Source of the DNA: Pontibacter russatus
GTDB lineage: Bacteria > Bacteroidota > Bacteroidia > Cytophagales > Hymenobacteraceae
DNA length: 64,000 bases
NCBI RefSeq assembly: GCF_009931655.1
Contig: NZ_CP047984.1
Coordinates: 682,001 to 746,000, forward strand
Reading direction: 5' to 3'
Part shown: one piece after another, positions 46,924 to 56,205 of the stretch
Layout of the letters: the number at the start of each line of letters is the position of its first letter
Position numbering within the stretch: position 1 is the first letter of the stretch
Notes under the pieces: model-generated
The model's database searches: none
Seen by the model: only the letters and a program-made list of their open reading frames with translations
Told to the model about the DNA's origin: nothing
Translations under genes and position numbers: made by a program

Positions 46924-47598
46924 ATGAAAGTACTGGTAATTGAGGATGAGCAGGCGCTGAAAGAATCGATTGTGGCTTACCTGCGGCAGGAAGGCTATAT
47001 ATGCGAGTCGGCGGAGAGCTTTAAAGAGGCGCACCTGAAAGCGGCCGACTTCAGCTACGCCTGCGTGCTGGTAGACATCACCCTGCCCGGCGGCAGCGGC
47101 CTGGAGATTGTGCGGCAGCTGAAGGAGAACAGCCCCGACACCGGCATCATCATCATCTCGGCCAAAAACGCGCTGGACGACAAGATAACCGGACTGGAGC
47201 TGGGCGCAGACGATTACCTGACCAAGCCCTTTCACCTCTCGGAGCTGAACGCGCGCCTGAAATCCGTTATCCGGAGAAGGAATTTCAACGGGCAGAAGGT
47301 GGTGCAGGCGGGCGCCATAAAAGTGTACCCGGACGCGGCGGAGGCCACCGTGGATGACAGAAAACTGAACCTGACGAAGAAGGAATATGACCTGCTGCTG
47401 TACTTTATCTCCAACAAAAGGCGCGTGCTCACCAAAGACTCCATTGCGGAGCACCTGTGGGGCGACCACGCCGAGGCGCTCGACTCCCTCGATTTCGTGT
47501 ACACCCACATCAAGAACCTGCGCCGCAAGATAATGGACGCCGGCGGCCAGGATTATATCCAAACGGTCTACGGCCTGGGCTACAAGTTCAGCTTCTGA
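46924..47598 (+). CDS. OmpR-type response regulator
   Basis: 224 residues. Receiver domain 1-115: acidic pair Glu7-Asp8, phospho-acceptor Asp51 (VLVDITLPGG), Lys101 (DYLTKPF). DNA-binding winged helix from about 130: NLTKKEYDLLLYFISNKRRVLTKD and YTHIKNLRRKI, ending TVYGLGYKF. The stop overlaps the kinase start, so the two are a coupled pair. Regulates unknown targets, perhaps the PepSY-like lipoprotein that follows. Confidence 0.95.
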   Translation: MKVLVIEDEQALKESIVAYLRQEGYICESAESFKEAHLKAADFSYACVLVDITLPGGSGLEIVRQLKENSPDTGIIIISAKNALDDKITGLELGADDYLTKPFHLSELNARLKSVIRRRNFNGQKVVQAGAIKVYPDAAEATVDDRKLNLTKKEYDLLLYFISNKRRVLTKDSIAEHLWGDHAEALDSLDFVYTHIKNLRRKIMDAGGQDYIQTVYGLGYKFSF

Positions 47599-48872
47599 TG
47601 CGCCTGCTCACCAAAACAAGCCTCTACTACCTGCTGGTGTCGCTCTTCGTCTTTCTGGTGGGTGGCCTCAGCTTTTACAAAATCATGCAGAGCGAGATAT
47701 ACGACGAGGTGGACGACCAGTTATATACCGACAAGGAGAACATCTTCGAGTACATCCGGGAGCACAACCGCCTGCCAAACGTGACTTCCGGTATATCAGA
47801 GGCCATTATTGTGCGGGAGGCCGACACGGTGAACCCCACCATCGAGGACCTCGGCGACACGCTCATCTTCAGCACCTACGACCAGGAGTACGTGCCCTTC
47901 CGCCGCCTGACCTTCACCGCTTACCAGGACGGCCAGCCCTATGAGTACACCATCCTCAAATCCCTCATCGATTTTCAGGATTTGTTTGAGAGCACGATGC
48001 TGGCCATGGGCTGGATTTTGCTGTTGCTGCTGGTGGGCCTCGGGCTCGTCAACTATGTCATCAACCAGTATATATGGCGCCCCTTTTACGAGACGCTCAA
48101 CACCGTGAAGCGCTACAGCCTCTCGCAGTACAGCCCCCTGCAGCTGGTGCGCAGCAGCACCACCGAGTTTCAGGAGCTGAACGAGGTGCTGCGGGGCATG
48201 ACGGACAAGATCCACAGCGACTACTTTAACCTGAAGGAGTTCACTGAGAACGCCTCGCACGAGATACAGACCCCGCTGGCCATCATGAACAGCAAGCTGG
48301 AGCTCTTCATGCAGTCGGAGGACCTGACGCAGCAGCAGGCCAAGATGCTCGAGGACATGTACGCCTCCACCAGCCGGCTGTCGCGCCTGAACAAGTCGCT
48401 CATCCTGCTCACCCGCATCGAGAACCGGGAGTTCAGGGAACAGGAGCAGGTGCCTTTGCATGAACTGGTGCAGGAGCAGTTGGAGCAGTTGCAGGAGATG
48501 GTCGACATGCGGGGGCTTGCGCTGCTGCCACCGGAGCTGGAGCCGGTATATATAAGCATGAACCGGGGCCTGGCTGAGGTGCTGGTCTCCAACCTGCTGG
48601 TAAACGCCATCCGCCACAACCACGAAGGCGGCCATATACAGGTGCTGCTGCAGCAGGAAAAGCTCTGCGTGAGCAACACCGGCGAGGCGCTGCAGGGCCC
48701 GGCAGACAAGCTGTTCGGGCGCTTCATGAGCGGCGACAACGCCTCCGGCTCGCTGGGCATCGGGCTGGCGCTCGTCAAAAAGATCTGCGACCTCTACGGC
48801 CTGGCCCCCTCCTACCGCTACACCGACGGCACCCACCGCCTCTGCATTGCCTTCCCTCAAACGCAAGTGTAA
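47598..48872 (+). CDS. Sensor histidine kinase partner of the OmpR-type regulator
   Basis: 424 residues; the ATG at 47598 overlaps the regulator stop (TGATG). Two membrane helices (about 10-28 and 136-156) flank a periplasmic sensor of about 105 residues. Phospho-acceptor His221 in FTENASHEIQTPLAIMN; N box NLLVNAIRHNHEGG; G2 GSLGIGLALVKKICDLYG. The G1 box reads VSNTGEAL, with Asn in place of the usual Asp, as in many kinases of this phylum. Confidence 0.92.
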   Translation: MRLLTKTSLYYLLVSLFVFLVGGLSFYKIMQSEIYDEVDDQLYTDKENIFEYIREHNRLPNVTSGISEAIIVREADTVNPTIEDLGDTLIFSTYDQEYVPFRRLTFTAYQDGQPYEYTILKSLIDFQDLFESTMLAMGWILLLLLVGLGLVNYVINQYIWRPFYETLNTVKRYSLSQYSPLQLVRSSTTEFQELNEVLRGMTDKIHSDYFNLKEFTENASHEIQTPLAIMNSKLELFMQSEDLTQQQAKMLEDMYASTSRLSRLNKSLILLTRIENREFREQEQVPLHELVQEQLEQLQEMVDMRGLALLPPELEPVYISMNRGLAEVLVSNLLVNAIRHNHEGGHIQVLLQQEKLCVSNTGEALQGPADKLFGRFMSGDNASGSLGIGLALVKKICDLYGLAPSYRYTDGTHRLCIAFPQTQV

Positions 48873-48939
48873 ACCAGCCGCTTCAGATTCTCTTCAAATT
48901 GCGAGTTTAAACTTGTACTGTATTTTAATAAACACGACA

Positions 48940-50214
48940 ATGAAGAAGCTGATAACATATAATCTGATCATCGCGGCTACGCTGGGGATGAGCGGCTGTG
49001 AGAGCATGTGGACCGAAATGAACCTGCCGGAGGCAGTGAAATCGCGCTTCGCGGAGATGTACCCGGCGGCGGCGCAAGTGGAGTGGGACAAAGAGCAGGA
49101 GCACTACGAGGCGGAGTTTGAGATGGGCGATCGCGAGCGCTCCGCGCTGTTCAGCGAAGCCGGTAAGCTGATCAGGTACACAGAAACAATAGAGGAGCGC
49201 TATCTGCCTGGCCCGGCGCTGGAGGCCCTGCAGCAATACGCTGATTTTAAGCTCGACGAAGCGCAGCGCGTGCATCAGAACAGGAAAATACATTATGAAG
49301 TGGAGCTGGAGCGCGGAGACGAGGAGACGCTGCTGCTTTTTGATGAAGCAGGCCAGCTGCTGAGGCAGCAGACAGACGCCGAGCCGCAGACCCCTGTAAA
49401 AGTGGAGGCCTCGCTTGCCAGCCTCCCGGGCGCTGCTCCGGCCACTGCAGATCCGCTTCCGGCGCCGGAAGTCACCTGGAAACTACCGGCTGAATTGCGG
49501 GAGGTCTCCGGCATCGCCTGGCTCCGGGACGGCGTGATTGCCAGTGTGCAGGACGAAGACGGCATCATATACCTGTATGACCTGAAACAGGAAGCGGTGA
49601 CAGCGGAAATAAAGTTCGCCGGGCCCGGCGACTACGAAGGCATCTCGCTGGTTGGCAACACCGCCTTCGTGCTGCGCAGCGACGGCGCTATATATGAGGT
49701 GCGCGACTTCCAGGAAGGCAAGCCAGAAGTGACCCTGTACGAGTCGGAACTGGCCTCCACGCTGGACACCGAAGGCCTGGCCTACGACAAGCAGAACGAC
49801 CGCCTGCTGCTGGCCGGCAAGGGATATGACGAGAAACTTGGCGACAGCAAAGGCATCTATGCTTTTACGCTGGCTGACAAAAAGATGAACCCCAGCCCGG
49901 TTATCACCATACCGCTCGCGCAGGATAAAATCGGAAAGCCAGGCAAGAAAAAGAAATCGGATTATGATGTGCTGCAGCCCTCCTCGCTCGAAATCAGCCC
50001 GGCTACAGGGGAGATATACCTGCTGGACGCGGAGAACCACCGCCTGCTGACGATAAACCCGCAGGGGCATGTGCTCAAAACATCTGCCTTAGACAAAGAC
50101 CGGCTGCGCCAGCCGGAGGGGCTCACCTTCGGAGCGGGCGGCGAGCTGTATATCTCCAGCGAAGGCAGCAAAAAAGGCAACGGTATTATCGTGAAGTTTC
50201 CGGCTGGGATATAA
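48940..50214 (+). CDS. PepSY-like plus SdiA-regulated-domain lipoprotein
   Basis: 424 residues from ATG 48940, where a short signal peptide with lipobox GMSGC begins. Residues about 27-165 hold two PepSY-like/BLIP-type units (FAEMYPAAAQVEWDKEQEHYEAEF cited as AAQVEWDKEQEHYEAEF; KIHYEVELERGDEE). After a Pro/Ala linker, residues about 190-424 form an SdiA-regulated-type propeller: LREVSGIAWLRDG, GDYEGISLVGNTAFVL, STLDTEGLAYDKQNDRLLLAGKG (cited as DTEGLAYDKQNDRLLL), RQPEGLTFGAGGELYISSEG. Follows the two-component pair and may be its target. Role unknown. Confidence 0.8.
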   Translation: MKKLITYNLIIAATLGMSGCESMWTEMNLPEAVKSRFAEMYPAAAQVEWDKEQEHYEAEFEMGDRERSALFSEAGKLIRYTETIEERYLPGPALEALQQYADFKLDEAQRVHQNRKIHYEVELERGDEETLLLFDEAGQLLRQQTDAEPQTPVKVEASLASLPGAAPATADPLPAPEVTWKLPAELREVSGIAWLRDGVIASVQDEDGIIYLYDLKQEAVTAEIKFAGPGDYEGISLVGNTAFVLRSDGAIYEVRDFQEGKPEVTLYESELASTLDTEGLAYDKQNDRLLLAGKGYDEKLGDSKGIYAFTLADKKMNPSPVITIPLAQDKIGKPGKKKKSDYDVLQPSSLEISPATGEIYLLDAENHRLLTINPQGHVLKTSALDKDRLRQPEGLTFGAGGELYISSEGSKKGNGIIVKFPAGI

Positions 50215-50387
50215 GGTCGCTTTTACATATAAATCCTGCGGATGCCTCCGGGCATATAATAAAGAGCGCCCCGGGATGGCCGCGCAAACCTTTTCGGAGG
50301 AGTAACACGTAGAGCATATATATAAAAATTATTACCCGGAGGAACCATCCAAACGGTATAGAACTGTATAACCTAAACACGTAAAAC

Positions 50388-50594
50388 ATGAAAAAGCTAT
50401 TATTTGCAGGTGCTGTTGTTCTGAGTTCGCTTAGCCTTTACTCCTGCGGCGGCGAAAACGCAGCCACCACAGAAGATGACGGTACCGTAATAGACCGTGA
50501 CACTACTGTGTCGGAGGTCGAGGTCGAGGAAACTGTAATGGATGTTGATACAACCGTAGAAACGGAAACCGACCAGATTGATGTGAATGAGTAA
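50388..50594 (+). CDS. Small acidic lipoprotein
   Basis: 68 residues. Signal peptide with lipobox SLYSC (about residue 20), then GGENAATTEDDG and a highly acidic Thr/Val/Glu/Asp repeat-like tail (DTTVSEVEVEET, DVDTTVETETD). Probably surface-exposed. Family not recognised. Followed by a strong terminator. Confidence 0.65.
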   Translation: MKKLLFAGAVVLSSLSLYSCGGENAATTEDDGTVIDRDTTVSEVEVEETVMDVDTTVETETDQIDVNE

Positions 50595-50651
50595 TACTTG
50601 ATATCTCTGAAGCAAACAGAGCGGGTTTTTTGTATAAGCCCGGTTCAGCAT

Positions 50652-50700
50652 GCAGCGGGCCAGTCAAAGCTTAGAAAGCTTTCTCTGGCCCGCTGCTTTT
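50652..50700 (+). terminator. Strong rho-independent terminator
   Basis: GCAGCGGGCCAG (50652-50663) pairs perfectly with 50685-50696, followed by TTTTTT; the loop contains a second small stem AAAGCTT/AAGCTTT. Confidence 0.88.
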
Positions 50701-50895
50701 TTAAGCCCGCCCACAGAAAAGCAAGGATTCCGGCAAGCGAAAAAAGGCTTTCACAGCTTCATTCTGTCCCGCTGTTTTATGGAAGGCTTGTGCCCGTTGC
50801 TGCGCCGCCAGGGTGCCCACAAGGCCTGATTCACTACAGGCGGCCCCCATGAGGATGGCATCTGGTTGCGTAGCGCCGTCCGCGTTAATAGTCAT
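50701..50895 (-). CDS. Possible small hypothetical protein
   Basis: About 64 codons from an ATG at 50895 with native GC-rich codon choice (MTINADGATQPDAILMGAAC, LVGTLAAQQRAQAFHKTAG). It ends at the edge of the terminator of the lipoprotein gene. No family recognised and no clear promoter; it may be spurious. Confidence 0.3.
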   Translation of the reverse strand: MTINADGATQPDAILMGAACSESGLVGTLAAQQRAQAFHKTAGQNEAVKAFFRLPESLLFCGRA

Positions 50896-50989
50896 TTTAT
50901 ATGGTATTGTAAACTTATTTTCGTACATTGTAAAAATAATGAACGTATATCGCTTTTTAAATGTAGTAGGTATATAATAAAAATACAAT

Positions 50990-51181
50990 ATGAATAACGG
51001 AACAGTAAAATTTTTCAACGACCTGAAAGGGTTCGGCTTTATTAAAGAAACAGATTCAGATCAGGAGTACTTTGTACACGCATCTGGCCTGGTACACGAA
51101 ATCCAGGAAAACGACAAGGTAACCTTTGATCTCCAGGAAGGAAAAAAAGGACTGAACGCGGTGAACGTAATGCGCGCTTAG
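50990..51181 (+). CDS. Cold-shock protein (CspA family)
   Basis: 63 residues, single cold-shock domain. RNP-1 like GFGFIKETD and RNP-2 like EYFVHAS; ends KKGLNAVNVMRA. Binds single-stranded RNA/DNA as RNA chaperone. A long A+T-rich leader precedes it. Followed by a perfect hairpin terminator. Confidence 0.93.
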   Translation: MNNGTVKFFNDLKGFGFIKETDSDQEYFVHASGLVHEIQENDKVTFDLQEGKKGLNAVNVMRA

Positions 51182-51201
51182 TTTCGGCATAGACTATTAT
51201 C

Positions 51202-51230
51202 AAAAAGCCTTACGTTCTGTAAGGCTTTTT
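51202..51230 (+). terminator. Terminator of the cold-shock gene
   Basis: AAAAAGCCTTAC (51202-51213) and GTAAGGCTTTTT (51219-51230): perfect 12-bp stem, 5-nt loop, T-run. Confidence 0.93.
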
Positions 51231-51312
51231 TAGTTTTTTCCGGGAGAGCATAATCCCATCTCCCTGAGCATACCTACCGAGTTTTAAGTGTAACAATTTA
51301 AAAATCAAAAAG

Positions 51313-51540
51313 ATGAACAGAAAGTATTTAGTAGACACAACAACACGGGAGTACCTCTGTGTAGCGCTGCAAAAAGGACAAGAGTGGACACCAAACAACC
51401 AGGACTCGCTGCAGAGCTTTATGGGCTCCCGCCCCAACAGGAACAGCAAAGACTTTGAGCTGCTCTCTGGCGAGTATAACGACAATTCCTTTTTTGAGAA
51501 GTGGATTCGCAACGGCACCAACTTCCTGTTCCGCTACTAA
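51313..51540 (+). CDS. Small conserved-looking hypothetical protein
   Basis: 75 residues: LVDTTTREYLCVALQKGQEW, NRNSKDFELLSGEYNDNSFF and NGTNFLFRY at the end. Soluble, no signal. It is placed between two cold-shock genes on the same strand, with an A+T-rich leader, so it may respond to the same stress. Family not recognised. Confidence 0.65.
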   Translation: MNRKYLVDTTTREYLCVALQKGQEWTPNNQDSLQSFMGSRPNRNSKDFELLSGEYNDNSFFEKWIRNGTNFLFRY

Positions 51541-51781
51541 GCCAGCGCCAGGACAAGTAAAAGAACACAAGTACCAGCACTCGGGACCTTTTATATTGCC
51601 TCTAACTTGTTGCCAATAATCTGGGAGGCAGGCTGCTTCTTCGGAAAGCGCAGGTTAGCCCTGCCTGGTACTTCATCATATTAAAATTGCACCAAGACGA
51701 GGTCATTTATAGGACCGAGAAACAAAGGTGTACGTATATAATCATAACTAAACAATATAACGAACAGAGCTAAAGCTGAAT

Positions 51782-52240
51782 ATGGGTAGATCACAGGCAA
51801 CTTTTGGTAAAAAAGAAAACGAAAAGAAAAGACTGCAGAAAAGAAAGGACAAAGAACAGAAGAAAGAAGAGCGCAAGGCCAATTCTGACAAAGGAAAGAG
51901 CGTAGACGAAATGCTCGCCTATGTGGATGAAAACGGAAATATCACCTCTACCCCTCCGGACCCAACGAAGAAGAAGAAGGTGATAAACCAGGAGGACATC
52001 CAGATTGGGGTTCCGAAGCAGGAGACACTGGAACCGGAAGACCCTATCAGAAACGGCACCGTGGCTTTCTTCAACGAGTCGAAAGGCTATGGCTTTATCA
52101 AAGACCACGTGACGCAGGAAAGCGTCTTCGCGCACGTGAACGGGTTGGTAGACAAAATCAAGGAGAACGACAAAGTGACCTTTGAGGTGGAGATGGGGCC
52201 AAAAGGGCCGAATGCCGTTAACGTGAGGCTGGCGAAATAA
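51782..52240 (+). CDS. Cold-shock domain protein with charged N-terminal extension
   Basis: 152 residues. Residues 1-85 are highly charged and probably disordered (KKENEKKRLQKRKDKEQKKE, then DEMLAYVDENGNITSTPPDP). Residues about 88-152 are a cold-shock domain: RNGTVAFFNESKGYGFIKD, SVFAHVNGL, GPNAVNVRLAK. This extended CSD form is common in Bacteroidota; the basic tail should increase RNA binding. The long 5' leader (51541-51781) shows no gene. Confidence 0.88.
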   Translation: MGRSQATFGKKENEKKRLQKRKDKEQKKEERKANSDKGKSVDEMLAYVDENGNITSTPPDPTKKKKVINQEDIQIGVPKQETLEPEDPIRNGTVAFFNESKGYGFIKDHVTQESVFAHVNGLVDKIKENDKVTFEVEMGPKGPNAVNVRLAK

Positions 52241-52458
52241 GGAGGCCATGCCTGCAGCCTTACTTTTTCGTCCTGCATTTGTCGCAGTGCTGGCACAGCT
52301 TGGTGCGTAACTTCAGCAGGCCTTTACCTGGCCCGCCTTGTTAGCCATGCAACAGGAAGTTTCCACATTGCTGCTATGGTGCAGATAAACTTAAGGCTGT
52401 ACTTCAACATCTTCTTTTTGGCTGAAAGTCATGAGTGCCTTTTTCATCCTAAGAAAAA

Positions 52459-52494
52459 CAAAGCAGCCGCCCCGAAACCGGGGCGGCTGCTTTG
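52459..52494. terminator. Strong terminator between convergent genes
   Basis: CAAAGCAGCCGCCCCG (52459-52474) and perfect complement (52479-52494), AAAC loop, T-rich on the right. It lies 219 bp after the CSD gene; 52241-52458 has no gene I would call. Confidence 0.88.
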
Positions 52495-52569
52495 TTTTGG
52501 TCTTGTGGCTACATATAGCTCACCCGGCCCAACATGTCATGAGCCGGATTGCCCATATAGCCCGCCGGA

Positions 52570-54936
52570 CTACTTTAAGAGCCGGACGCCATATATGCTG
52601 CCTGCCATGGAGCCTTCATGCGCCACAAACTTCACCTGGAGCGGCTTGTCGCTAACCCCTTTCACCAGCTCCTCCGGAAGATTGTAATCCACATCGAAGA
52701 AGGCATCCCCCTCTGAACCGTCCAGCTTCACTGTCTCAAGCAACCTGCCGTTCACATATATGTCGAAGCGGCGGTCTTTGTCGAGGCCGTAGTAGGTGAT
52801 GCGGAGTTTGCGCGCCTCTTTTTTCACATCCCGCAGGTCGTAACTGAACCAGCCGCTGGCGTGGCGCCAGTGGCGGTCGCGGTGTACGCCCGACTCTGTT
52901 TTTTCTCCCTTGTAATTATGGTCCGACTCGGGTTGCTGCTCGCCCGGCGCCACCTGGTCGATGGTGTTGGCCTCCAGGGCTCGTTTTGCCTCCTCCTCTT
53001 TCGCAAGCGCTTTTTTACGGTCCTCCAGCTCACCTGGGCTTGCCACCGGCCAGTACAGCATATAGCGCGCGTCGTGTATCTTGAAGAAAGGCACCAGTTC
53101 CACATCATCGTAAACATCCGAAGCGATAAGGTCGGAGGCAGTAAAGGTCATCGGTTTGCCCGCCACGGGCTGCAACCCGGCCACCAGGTTGCTGTCGGCA
53201 GACACCAGCACAGGGGCTTCCTCTATTGGGTATAGCGGGCCGCTGGCAATGTGGCCCATGCGGCTACCGTCCGCCTGCAGCCCCTGCAGATTGGTAGTGT
53301 CCGTAACGGCGGCCAGCACGATGGGCCCGCGCACGAACGACACCCACGATGAGCCGTCCGGCAGGTACTCCGCCTTCGTCTCCATCGGCAGCGAAACGGA
53401 CACCACATCGCCCGGCTTCCACTTCCGGTCTATGGTGATATAGTCGTCTGAAGCGGCTATCACTTTAACTTCCTTGTTGTTCACCAGCACCTTCAACCCT
53501 TCCTTTTTCACCCATTCCGGGCGGCGGATGTGCAGGGCGAACCGCTGGGGTTTCTTCAGGCTCAGCTTTATATCAGATGCTTCCTCAAAAGGGAACCTGG
53601 TGCGCTGCGTTACTTTAATACCTCGTTCTTTCCAGTCGAGGGTGGAGGGAATGAACAGGTTCACGATCAGGTCTTCGCCGGTGTGGGCATATATAAGTTC
53701 CCCGTACTTGCCGTGGTTTTCCAGCCCCGAGCCCACGCAGCACCAGAACCCCTCCTGCGGCTGCGAATACACCCGGTAGTGGCGCGGTCGCATCGGCGTG
53801 AAGTACACGAAGCCTCCCCGCGTGGGGTGCTGCGAAGAGAGGATATGGTTGTAGAGGCCCCGCTCGTAGTAGTCGATGTAACCGGCGCTGCCGCTCGTGA
53901 GGTAAAGCTGCTTCGAGAGCTTCAGCATGTTATACGTGTTGCAGGTCTCTGGCCCCTCCTTCGACTCCACCATCGAGGAGAAGTCGTTGGCCGGGTGAAA
54001 ATGCTCCCGCACGCTGTTGCCGCCAATGGAGACGGTTCTTTCATTCACCACATTGTCCCAGAAAAGAGCGGCAGCATCAGCCCAGGCTTTGTCGCCACTC
54101 ACCTCGGCCACACGCTTGTAGCCAATCACCTTCGGAATCTGCGTGTTTGCGTGTAGGCCATTCAGCGCGTCCTGCCCCGCGAGCAGCGGCTCCAGGATGG
54201 CGCGGTGCGAGAACCGGCGGGCCAGCTCGAGGTACTTCTTATCGCCGGTGATGGCGGCCACGTCGGCAAACACCTCATTCATACCGCCGTGCTCACTGCG
54301 CAGCATGTCCTGTAGTTGGGTATCAGACAGGTTGGCGGTCAGTTGCAGGCACCAATCAGAGAGTTTCACCAGCATGTCCTTCGCTTTTTCATTCCCGGCG
54401 ATAAGGTAGGCATCGCGCAGACCGGCGTAGGTCTTGTGCAGGTTGTACCAGGGCACCCACTTGTCGTTCAGCGAGAAGCTTTCGGCGTCGATGTTTCCCT
54501 TGGCTATTTCCTGCCACATGGCCTCGCCACCCGGCACCCCGCCTATATAGCCGTTGCCGTTTTTCCGCTGGCAGGCCTCCAGTTGGTCCACCATATAGGT
54601 AAGCCGCCGCTGCAGCTCCCCGTTGCCGGTGGAGGCGTACATCAACGCCAGCGCCGTGAGATAGTGGCCGCCGATATGGCCGTCCAGGCCGGTGTTTTCC
54701 CAGTTGCCGTAGCTCTCTGACTTGGGCGGCAGGCCCGCCTCGCGCAGGTAGGGCGCCAGCAGCCGGTCCGGGTCCAGGGCGAGGATATACTGCATGTCCA
54801 CCTGCTGGGCCTGCCGGAAAGGGCTCTCCAGCAACGTAACCGACGAAAGCGGGAAACTCTCCACTGGGCCTGCCTGGGGGAAACCAATGGCCGGAAGGAG
54901 CAACAAAAGAACAGCACTTATATAGTTTTTTCTCAT
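52570..54936 (-). CDS. GH127 beta-L-arabinofuranosidase
   Basis: 788 residues from the ATG at 54936 (a GTG is one codon upstream). Signal peptide ending IGFPQA. Catalytic (alpha/alpha)6 domain about 30-430: ENTGLDGHIGGHYLTALALM (cited as GLDGHIGGHYLTAL), with the zinc-thiolate site Glu330 and Cys332 in GPETCNTYN and adjacent Cys399-Cys400 in GFWCCVGSG, where one Cys is the nucleophile in characterised members. C-terminal beta-sandwich domains of the DUF4986/DUF6805 type follow. It probably removes L-arabinofuranose from plant glycans in the periplasm. No other polysaccharide genes are adjacent. Confidence 0.93.
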   Translation of the reverse strand: MRKNYISAVLLLLLPAIGFPQAGPVESFPLSSVTLLESPFRQAQQVDMQYILALDPDRLLAPYLREAGLPPKSESYGNWENTGLDGHIGGHYLTALALMYASTGNGELQRRLTYMVDQLEACQRKNGNGYIGGVPGGEAMWQEIAKGNIDAESFSLNDKWVPWYNLHKTYAGLRDAYLIAGNEKAKDMLVKLSDWCLQLTANLSDTQLQDMLRSEHGGMNEVFADVAAITGDKKYLELARRFSHRAILEPLLAGQDALNGLHANTQIPKVIGYKRVAEVSGDKAWADAAALFWDNVVNERTVSIGGNSVREHFHPANDFSSMVESKEGPETCNTYNMLKLSKQLYLTSGSAGYIDYYERGLYNHILSSQHPTRGGFVYFTPMRPRHYRVYSQPQEGFWCCVGSGLENHGKYGELIYAHTGEDLIVNLFIPSTLDWKERGIKVTQRTRFPFEEASDIKLSLKKPQRFALHIRRPEWVKKEGLKVLVNNKEVKVIAASDDYITIDRKWKPGDVVSVSLPMETKAEYLPDGSSWVSFVRGPIVLAAVTDTTNLQGLQADGSRMGHIASGPLYPIEEAPVLVSADSNLVAGLQPVAGKPMTFTASDLIASDVYDDVELVPFFKIHDARYMLYWPVASPGELEDRKKALAKEEEAKRALEANTIDQVAPGEQQPESDHNYKGEKTESGVHRDRHWRHASGWFSYDLRDVKKEARKLRITYYGLDKDRRFDIYVNGRLLETVKLDGSEGDAFFDVDYNLPEELVKGVSDKPLQVKFVAHEGSMAGSIYGVRLLK

Positions 54937-55221
54937 CACTGTCAGACTGGATATAGTAGACGATTCTCAAAATTTCAAGGCTAAAAGATACATAATCCAT
55001 TTTAAAGAAGCATCCCGCGCCAACCTGGAAATGATGCACGCGCCGCTTTGCAGGCCATCCTATATACCTCCAGAGTTTGCGTATCTTTGTCCTGTATAAG
55101 TTTTTTCCTTCCCGTTTGATTCCATCCGAAGCGAAGCGGCTTATATATGGGTTTGTTCAGAAACAGCAGGGGTTCCCCAAATGCACGATGCCGGAAGCCG
55201 CGAGGCAGGCGCTTTAATCTT

Positions 55222-56205
55222 ATGAGTTTACTACAAGTTTCCGGTATCAGTTTGCAGGAAGAAGGCGATTTCATCCTGAAAGATATCAGCTTTACCCAGC
55301 AGGCGTTCCAGAAAATCGCTATTGCCGGGGAGACGGGTTCGGGCAAGAGTTCGCTTCTGAAAATTATTGCCGGCTATATACAGCCCAGTGCGGGGGATGT
55401 GTTTTTTGAAGGGATAAGGGTAAAAGGCCCGGCCGAGAAGCTGGTGCCGGGCCACCCCGGCATCGCGTACCTGTCGCAGCAGTTTGAGCTGCCCAAATCG
55501 TTGCGGGTAGAGCAGGTGCTCCGGTATGCGAACACCTTATCGGAAGAGGAGGCGGAGACACTGTATGACGTGTGCCGGATCAGCCATTTGCTGCCGCGGC
55601 GGACAGACCACCTCTCCGGTGGGGAGCGGCAGCGGATTGCGCTGGCCCGGCTCCTCACCGCCTCGCCCCGGCTGCTGTTGCTCGATGAGCCCTACTCCAA
55701 CCTCGACATGGGCCACAAGGCGATCCTCAAATCTGTTATCCGCGACATCGGCGAGGAGCTGAACATCACCTGCACCCTTGTCTCCCACGACCCGCTGGAC
55801 ACGCTCTCGTGGGCCGATGAAATACTGGTGATGAAAGCCGGGCAGGTGCTGCAGCAGGGAACATCCGTGCAGATTTACCAGCAGCCCGCCAACGCCTATA
55901 TAGCCGGTCTGTTTGGGAACTACAACCTGCTGAGCCCCTCTCAAGGACAGGCTTTCTCCCGCTTGCCGGGCATTGTCCTCAACGGAAAAAACATGCTTCT
56001 CCGGCCGGAGCACATCCGGCTGGTGACAGAAGAAAACCAGGGTGTTGCGGGAAAGGTGCGGCAGGTGAACTTCTTCGGCAGCTATTACGAGCTGGAAGTA
56101 CTGCTCCCGGAAGCCACTATCAAGGTGAAAGCAGCCGAAAGCAAAGCCGCCAAAGGCGATACCGTTTATATAGCCGTGGCCCCTGAGAACGTGTGGTATA
56201 TATAA
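55222..56205 (+). CDS. ABC transporter ATP-binding protein with TOBE-like tail
   Basis: 327 residues from ATG 55222 (the upstream in-frame ATG at 55147 adds a basic, unrelated extension). Walker A GETGSGKSS (36-44), Q-loop YLSQQFELP, signature LSGGERQRIALA, Walker B LLLLDEPYSNLD, switch His in LVSHDPLD. After about residue 240 there is a TOBE-like domain (NMLLRPEHIRLV, KVRQVNFFGSYYELEV), as in importers of the molybdate, iron or polyamine class. No permease or binding protein is nearby, so its substrate is unknown. Confidence 0.87.
   Translation: MSLLQVSGISLQEEGDFILKDISFTQQAFQKIAIAGETGSGKSSLLKIIAGYIQPSAGDVFFEGIRVKGPAEKLVPGHPGIAYLSQQFELPKSLRVEQVLRYANTLSEEEAETLYDVCRISHLLPRRTDHLSGGERQRIALARLLTASPRLLLLDEPYSNLDMGHKAILKSVIRDIGEELNITCTLVSHDPLDTLSWADEILVMKAGQVLQQGTSVQIYQQPANAYIAGLFGNYNLLSPSQGQAFSRLPGIVLNGKNMLLRPEHIRLVTEENQGVAGKVRQVNFFGSYYELEVLLPEATIKVKAAESKAAKGDTVYIAVAPENVWYI

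Noticed and set aside
52255-52360. Tiny Cys-rich peptide on the minus strand (CQHCDKCRTKK)
   Set aside because: The frame lacks a start codon unless a frameshift is assumed; too short to support.
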